From Emcibacter sp. (GTDB lineage: Bacteria; Pseudomonadota; Alphaproteobacteria; Sphingomonadales; Emcibacteraceae), in the NCBI GenBank assembly GCA_023142175.1, contig JAGLJX010000076.1:1-10188 (forward strand): 10,188 nucleotides of DNA, in the 5' to 3' direction. The number at the start of each line of letters is the position of its first letter. The stretch's first letter is position 1. This document shows, piece by piece, positions 5,951-10,188 of the stretch. The position numbers were made by a program, and so were the translations under genes. The notes below the pieces were generated by a model that did no database searches, was not told the origin of the DNA, and saw only the letters and a program-made list of their open reading frames with translations.

Positions 5951-7476
5951 GTCTTTATGACCTTATTGCTGTTTGGATCAACGCTGTTCAGGGTCACACC
6001 ATAGCCCCAAAGCCGTTGAATATGGCTGAGAACAAGACTGGCCTGTTTTTCTTCCAGTGTCATGCCATTGGCCATGCTATGGTTCAGGATCATTGATCTG
6101 TTGCCATGAAGATCCACATTGGTAACCTGAATATCAAGATCAAGATTGGCCACTGAATATTGGGCGGCAAGGGCGCTGCGCACGGCACGATACCCCCGGT
6201 TATTATGAATGGCATCGACAATATAATGGGGTTTCGTGGTGTCATCCGTCAGGTTAAAGAGGCGGAACTCCCGCATCAGGTGGGGGCTGAGATATTGCAG
6301 GATAAAACTTTCATCCCGGAAATTCTCCCATGCCTCTTTCAGGGTTTCGATGGCGCGGTTGTTGCCCGCAATATCAGGAAACCATTTCCGGTCTTCATCG
6401 GTGGGGTTTTCACATATGCGCTCAATATCCTTCATCATAGCAAAGCCCAGCGCATAGGGATTAATGCCGGAGAAAGAACGGTTGTCGAAATTTGGCTGGG
6501 AGATAACAGAGGTGTGAAAACCAATGAACTCCAGCATGGCCCCTTCGGTAATGAGGCCAAGATCATAGAGCCTGTTCATGATATGATAATGGGTAAAGCA
6601 CGCGCAGCCCTCATTCATGAGCTTGGTTTGGCGCTGGGGGTAGAAATATTGTGCTACAGAGCGCACAATACGCAGAATTTCCCGTTGCCAGTTATCGAGA
6701 ACCGGGCTGTGCTTCTCCAGAAAATACAACAGGTTGGATTCGGGCAGTCCTAGTTTCCGTGCCAGCTCCCGTTCTATCTGGTCTATTTCATCATCATCTT
6801 TGGATTTGGTTTCCGGCAGGGTGCGCCATAATTCGCTATATTGGGATCTTTCATACTCTTCACGTTCCAGTTCAATCTGGCGCAGGGCGGCAACGTCCAG
6901 CTTTTGTCGGCGGGTGAATTTATCAACTCCCTGATCCCGCAGGGCATGGGCTGAATCCAGTATCTTCTCCACTTCTTTCTGACCGTATCTTTCTTCACAT
7001 TTGGCAATATAATTTTTGGCAAATTGTAGATAGTCCAGAATGGCATTAGCGTCAGTCCATTGTTTAAACAGATGATTATTCTTGAAAAAATGATTATGAC
7101 CAAAGGCCGCATGAGCCATCACAAGGGTCTGCATGGTCATGGAATTTTCTTCCATTATATAGCAGATGCAGGGGTTGGAATTGATGACAATTTCATAAGC
7201 AAGGCCGCTGTACCCCTTGCGGTAACTGGATTCATCCCGCAGGAAGCTCTTGCCAAATGACCAGTGACTATACATTAATGGCATACCGACGGAGGAATAG
7301 GCATCCAACATCTGCTCAGAGGTAATAACCTCGATTTGCGTTGGATAAACATTCAGGCCCATTTCATCGAGGGCAATTTTCTGAATGGCCTGAAAGGTAT
7401 CATCCACCGTTTTATAATCCCACTCCGCACCGTCAAATAACGGCTTTATTGTGGGTTTCGCTTTTGCTGCGGTCAT
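5905..7476 (-). CDS. spoVR: SpoVR family protein (YcgB-like)
   Basis: The 523-residue product matches SpoVR/YcgB in length (E. coli YcgB about 510) and conserved blocks: SHWSFGKSF at about 70-78, MEENSMTMQTLVMAHAAFGH at about 108-127 running into NHFFKNN, and NEGCACFTHYHIMN at 288-301. The repeated His and Glu in these blocks suggest a metal site, which is inference. Bacillus subtilis SpoVR affects spore cortex formation; in Gram-negative bacteria the family goes with prkA and DUF444 genes and appears in stationary-phase or stress responses, with biochemical function unknown. The ATG at 7474-7476 directly abuts the DUF444 stop (TGAATG), and GAGGTGG inside the end of that gene is the ribosome site, so translation is coupled. 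The C-terminus overlaps the convergent DoxX gene. Confidence 0.95.
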   Translation of the reverse strand: MTAAKAKPTIKPLFDGAEWDYKTVDDTFQAIQKIALDEMGLNVYPTQIEVITSEQMLDAYSSVGMPLMYSHWSFGKSFLRDESSYRKGYSGLAYEIVINSNPCICYIMEENSMTMQTLVMAHAAFGHNHFFKNNHLFKQWTDANAILDYLQFAKNYIAKCEERYGQKEVEKILDSAHALRDQGVDKFTRRQKLDVAALRQIELEREEYERSQYSELWRTLPETKSKDDDEIDQIERELARKLGLPESNLLYFLEKHSPVLDNWQREILRIVRSVAQYFYPQRQTKLMNEGCACFTHYHIMNRLYDLGLITEGAMLEFIGFHTSVISQPNFDNRSFSGINPYALGFAMMKDIERICENPTDEDRKWFPDIAGNNRAIETLKEAWENFRDESFILQYLSPHLMREFRLFNLTDDTTKPHYIVDAIHNNRGYRAVRSALAAQYSVANLDLDIQVTNVDLHGNRSMILNHSMANGMTLEEKQASLVLSHIQRLWGYGVTLNSVDPNSNKVIKTYSEQSFASVRLERK

Positions 7477-8796
7477 TCACGCCACCTCGCTTTGTTTATC
7501 CTTGGCAAAAAGATCATGCAGAACCGGGAATATATCCTCGGCCCGGGTGACTTTCTTCACCGCAAAATTCTCATGTGACTGCCTGATTTCTTCATAGGTC
7601 TGCCACAGGCGGGTGACATTGCTGTCATCGGGGAACATCTCGGCCTCATGGCTGTCCCATACTTCTACATAGGCGAAATATTGGCATTTGGGTAATAATC
7701 CCTCGGTCAGAAGTTCCTGACAATAGGCATTGTCACTATTTAAATTATCACCATCAGAAGCCTGTGCAGCATAGATATTCCAGTCTTCGGGCGGATAGCG
7801 GTCTTTGATTATATTCTGCATAATTTCGAGGGCAGTGGAGACAATGGTGCCGCCGGTTTCCCGCGAATGAAAAAAGGTATCTTCATCCACTTCACTGGCA
7901 AGATGGGTATGTCGGATAAAAACCACATCAACTTTGCTATATTGCCGGGTCAGGAACAGATGCAGCAGCATGAAAAAGCGTTTTGCCAGTTCTTTGTGAA
8001 CTTCCCCCATGGAACCGGATACATCCATCAGGCAGAACATGACCGCATGGGTATTTGGTTTTTCCACTTCGGTAAATGAGGAAAAACGCACATCCAGCGG
8101 GTCAATATAGGGTACGACCCGGCGTTTCCGTTTCATCTTTTCTAGGTTTTCCAGAAGCTCGACCAAATTTTTCTGTTGCTTTTCAGTGGGCTTCTTCTTT
8201 TTGCGAAGTGCGGTAATCTTGCTTTCCAGGGCCGCTATATCTTCATCACGGGGACGATGCAGGCACAAGCGGCGGGCCAGGCTGTTTTTCATGGTGAGTT
8301 TCAGGTTGAGATTACTGGGCGAACCCTGTTTTTTATATCCGGCCCGCTGAAACTCACGGACAACCTCTTCTTTGATGGACTTCTTGATAAAGTCGGGCAG
8401 GGCCATATCTTCAAAGAAAATATCCAGAAATTCATCACGGGTAAGGGTGAACTGGAAACTGTCTTCGCCTTCACCGTCTTCGCTGGCTTCACGGCCGCCC
8501 TGTCCTTCTCCCTGCGGCGGTGGGCGTTTGATCTTATCACCGGGCATGAAGTCTTTATTGCCCGGCATAACCCGGTCTCGTTTACCCCTTCTGTTGTCGC
8601 CCATAAAACGCGGTTCATTCAGCCCTTCCAAAGGAATTTTTATACGTTCACCGCCCTGTGTATTACTGATTTTACGGTTTTTGATGGCATCATCTACAGC
8701 CCTCTTGATCTGCTTTTTGGCCCGATCAATAAAACGCTGGCGATTTGACAGGCTCTTACCCTTTGGGTTTAGCCTTCTGTCGATTATATGCATCAT
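7477..8796 (-). CDS. yeaH: DUF444 family protein with von Willebrand A domain (YeaH/YhbH-like)
   Basis: The 439-residue product begins with IDRRLNPKGKSL, as in E. coli YeaH. A Gly/Glu/Pro-rich, probably disordered linker spans about 86-113. The C-terminal half is a von Willebrand A-like domain with an intact metal-ion-dependent adhesion site: DVSGSMG at 258-264 (D258, S260, S262), Thr317 in TGGT and Asp348 in SDGD. A highly charged, possibly coiled segment lies at about 186-226. E. coli yeaH is co-transcribed with the kinase gene yeaG, and the same order is seen here, with prkA 26 bp upstream and spoVR abutting downstream. The protein is probably a cytoplasmic adaptor or target of PrkA, though its activity is not established. 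The start is ATGATG; GGAG lies 9 bases before the first ATG. The gene symbol is by homology with E. coli. Confidence 0.94.
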   Translation of the reverse strand: MMHIIDRRLNPKGKSLSNRQRFIDRAKKQIKRAVDDAIKNRKISNTQGGERIKIPLEGLNEPRFMGDNRRGKRDRVMPGNKDFMPGDKIKRPPPQGEGQGGREASEDGEGEDSFQFTLTRDEFLDIFFEDMALPDFIKKSIKEEVVREFQRAGYKKQGSPSNLNLKLTMKNSLARRLCLHRPRDEDIAALESKITALRKKKKPTEKQQKNLVELLENLEKMKRKRRVVPYIDPLDVRFSSFTEVEKPNTHAVMFCLMDVSGSMGEVHKELAKRFFMLLHLFLTRQYSKVDVVFIRHTHLASEVDEDTFFHSRETGGTIVSTALEIMQNIIKDRYPPEDWNIYAAQASDGDNLNSDNAYCQELLTEGLLPKCQYFAYVEVWDSHEAEMFPDDSNVTRLWQTYEEIRQSHENFAVKKVTRAEDIFPVLHDLFAKDKQSEVA

Positions 8797-8822
8797 GAAT
8801 ATCTACTCCAATTACGAAACAA

Positions 8823-10188
8823 CTACCCTGCCTTATTGACCCGCATATACCATTCAACTAGCCTGTGAACCTGTCGTTCGCTATAGCCGCGCTCGGTCAG
8901 GCGGGAGACAAACTCATGATGTTTGCTTGTCGTATCCTTGTCTTTTTTGGAACCAAAGCTAATCACTGGCAGCAGGTCTTCCACGCTGCTGAACATACGT
9001 TTTTCGATCACTTCGCGCAGCTTCTCATAGGAGGTCCATTTGGGATTTCTACCCGCATTATTAGCACGAGCGCGCAGGGCGAATTTCACCACTTCATTGC
9101 GAAAATCTTTCGGGTTGGAAATGCCAGCGGGTTTCTCGATCTGGGATAATTCCTGATCCAGTATCTTACCATCCAGTAATTGTCCGGTATCGGGGTCTTT
9201 GAAGTCATGGCCCTCAATCCATGAATCTGCGTAGGAGATATAACGGTCAAACAGATTTTGACCAAAATCACCGTAGGATTCCAGATAAGCCTTCTGTATT
9301 TCATTGCCGATAAATTCGGCATAACGCGGGGCAAGTTCCCCCTTGATGAAGTTGAGATATTTCTTTTCAGTTTCTTCGGGCAATTGTTCCCGCAGCAGGG
9401 CCTGTTCCAGAACATACATCAGATGCACCGGATCGGCGGCGATCTCATGGGTGTCATAGTTGAAGGTTTCCGCCAGCGCCTTAAAGGCAAAGCGCGTGGA
9501 TATGCCATCCATGCCTTCATTAACGCCGGCGGCATCCTTATATTCCTGCATTGGTTTGGCCTTGGGGTCCACATCTTTGAGGTTTTCCCCATTATAGACC
9601 CGCATTTTGGAATAAAGGTTGGAGTTTTCATGATCTTTCAGACGGGTTAAGATGCTGAAACGGGCCATCATATCCAATGTGCCGGGGGCGCAGTGGGTTT
9701 TATCCAGTTCCGAGGTTTTAAGCAGCTTTTTGTATATTTGCCCCTCTTCATTTGAGCGTAGGCAATAGGGAACCTTGATCACATATACCCGGTCAATGAA
9801 GGCCTCGTTATTCTTGTTATTCTTGAAAGTCTGCCATTCGGACTCGTTGGAATGGGCAAGGATAATCCCTTCAAAGGGAATAGCAGGGAACCCTTCCGTG
9901 CCTTTGTAATTGCCCTCCTGCGTTGCAGTTAACAGGGGATGCAGCACCTTGATGGGTGCTTTGAACATTTCCACAAATTCAAGCAAGCCTTGATTAGCGT
10001 GGCAAAGTCCGCCTGAGTAGCTGTAAGCATCCGGGTCATCCTGCGAAAACTGTTCTAATTTGCGGATATCCACTTTACCGACCAGCGAAGAAATATCCTG
10101 ATTATTTTCATCGCCGGGCTCGGTTTTAGTGACCGCAATTTGTCTTAAGATGGAAGGGTGTAGACGAACCACCTTGAACTTTCGAATA
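8823..10188 (-). CDS. prkA: PrkA family serine protein kinase (YeaG-like), C-terminal part (cut by window edge)
   Basis: About 455 codons of a gene normally near 640-650 codons are present; the 5' part, including the P-loop, lies beyond the right edge. The visible sequence is close to E. coli YeaG as I recall it: AKTEPGDENNQDI-like text near the start (here VTKTEPGDENNQDISSLVG), GLLEFVEMFK (the region resembling Walker B), GIILAHSNESEW (sensor-1-like Asn), DRVYVIKVPYCLR, then EKPAGISNPKDFRNEVVKFALRARANN and NPKWTSYEKLREVIEKRMF in the C-terminal PrkA domain. It is an AAA+-like ATPase/serine kinase; E. coli YeaG is linked to survival under nitrogen starvation, and B. subtilis PrkA to sporulation. 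A GTG at 10170-10172 is internal, not a start, because the frame continues upstream with matching residues (KFK before it). It heads the operon with DUF444 (26 bp) and spoVR. Confidence 0.95.
   Translation of the reverse strand, partial: IRKFKVVRLHPSILRQIAVTKTEPGDENNQDISSLVGKVDIRKLEQFSQDDPDAYSYSGGLCHANQGLLEFVEMFKAPIKVLHPLLTATQEGNYKGTEGFPAIPFEGIILAHSNESEWQTFKNNKNNEAFIDRVYVIKVPYCLRSNEEGQIYKKLLKTSELDKTHCAPGTLDMMARFSILTRLKDHENSNLYSKMRVYNGENLKDVDPKAKPMQEYKDAAGVNEGMDGISTRFAFKALAETFNYDTHEIAADPVHLMYVLEQALLREQLPEETEKKYLNFIKGELAPRYAEFIGNEIQKAYLESYGDFGQNLFDRYISYADSWIEGHDFKDPDTGQLLDGKILDQELSQIEKPAGISNPKDFRNEVVKFALRARANNAGRNPKWTSYEKLREVIEKRMFSSVEDLLPVISFGSKKDKDTTSKHHEFVSRLTERGYSERQVHRLVEWYMRVNKAG

Noticed and set aside
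6160..6753. A 197-codon open frame on the plus strand opposite spoVR.
   Set aside because: It lies wholly inside a conserved gene on the other strand, its translation resembles no family, and no ribosome site precedes it. It is a by-product of spoVR codon use.
8176..8748. A 190-codon open frame on the plus strand opposite the DUF444 gene.
   Set aside because: It is entirely antisense to a well-conserved gene, has a composition typical of shadow frames and has no recognisable domain.
10170..10172. A GTG that could be taken as the prkA start.
   Set aside because: The frame stays open to the edge of the window and the residues before it continue the PrkA family sequence, so the GTG is internal.

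Overview
The window looks like chromosomal DNA of a Gram-negative alphaproteobacterium. The paa genes, two exported YceI proteins, a lipoprotein with a lipobox and the prkA/DUF444/spoVR trio all fit a proteobacterium, and the 86-residue membrane protein resembles a family (DUF6460) that I associate with Alphaproteobacteria. The genus cannot be fixed by eye. GC is moderate: two 60-base samples in paaN and prkA are about 55 %, while two in the middle block are about 23 % and 42 %. I see no insertion sequence, phage gene, tRNA, rRNA or CRISPR array.

Left third (1-3060), phenylacetate catabolism. paaG and paaH (cut by the left edge) are transcribed leftward, and paaN rightward, from a shared 184-bp region. 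That region holds a small inverted repeat placed where a repressor could control both directions. Together they encode the epoxide-to-oxepin isomerase, the ring-cleavage-aldehyde dehydrogenase and a 3-hydroxyacyl-CoA dehydrogenase of the phenylacetyl-CoA epoxide pathway. A strong intrinsic terminator ends paaN.

Middle (3061-5950), an envelope cluster on the plus strand: a small lipoprotein, a two-helix membrane protein (DUF6460-like), a YceI protein, a cytochrome b561, a second YceI protein and, after a 104-bp gap, a DoxX-like membrane protein. The first five are tightly packed and probably one operon. YceI proteins bind isoprenoid chains such as quinones, and b561 proteins are haem-b quinol-linked membrane proteins. 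The cluster may therefore handle quinone or another isoprenoid at the inner membrane, but this is inference.

Right part (5905-10188), on the minus strand: prkA (5' end beyond the right edge), a DUF444 von Willebrand A protein (yeaH type) and spoVR (ycgB type). This is a widely conserved stress or stationary-phase operon. The DUF444 stop abuts the spoVR start (TGAATG), and the spoVR 3' end overlaps the convergent DoxX gene by 46 bp.

Most of the window is well-known gene content. The best candidate for something not fully described is the YceI-b561-YceI arrangement with its lipoprotein, DUF6460-like and DoxX neighbours. No gene-free stretch exceeds 300 bases.
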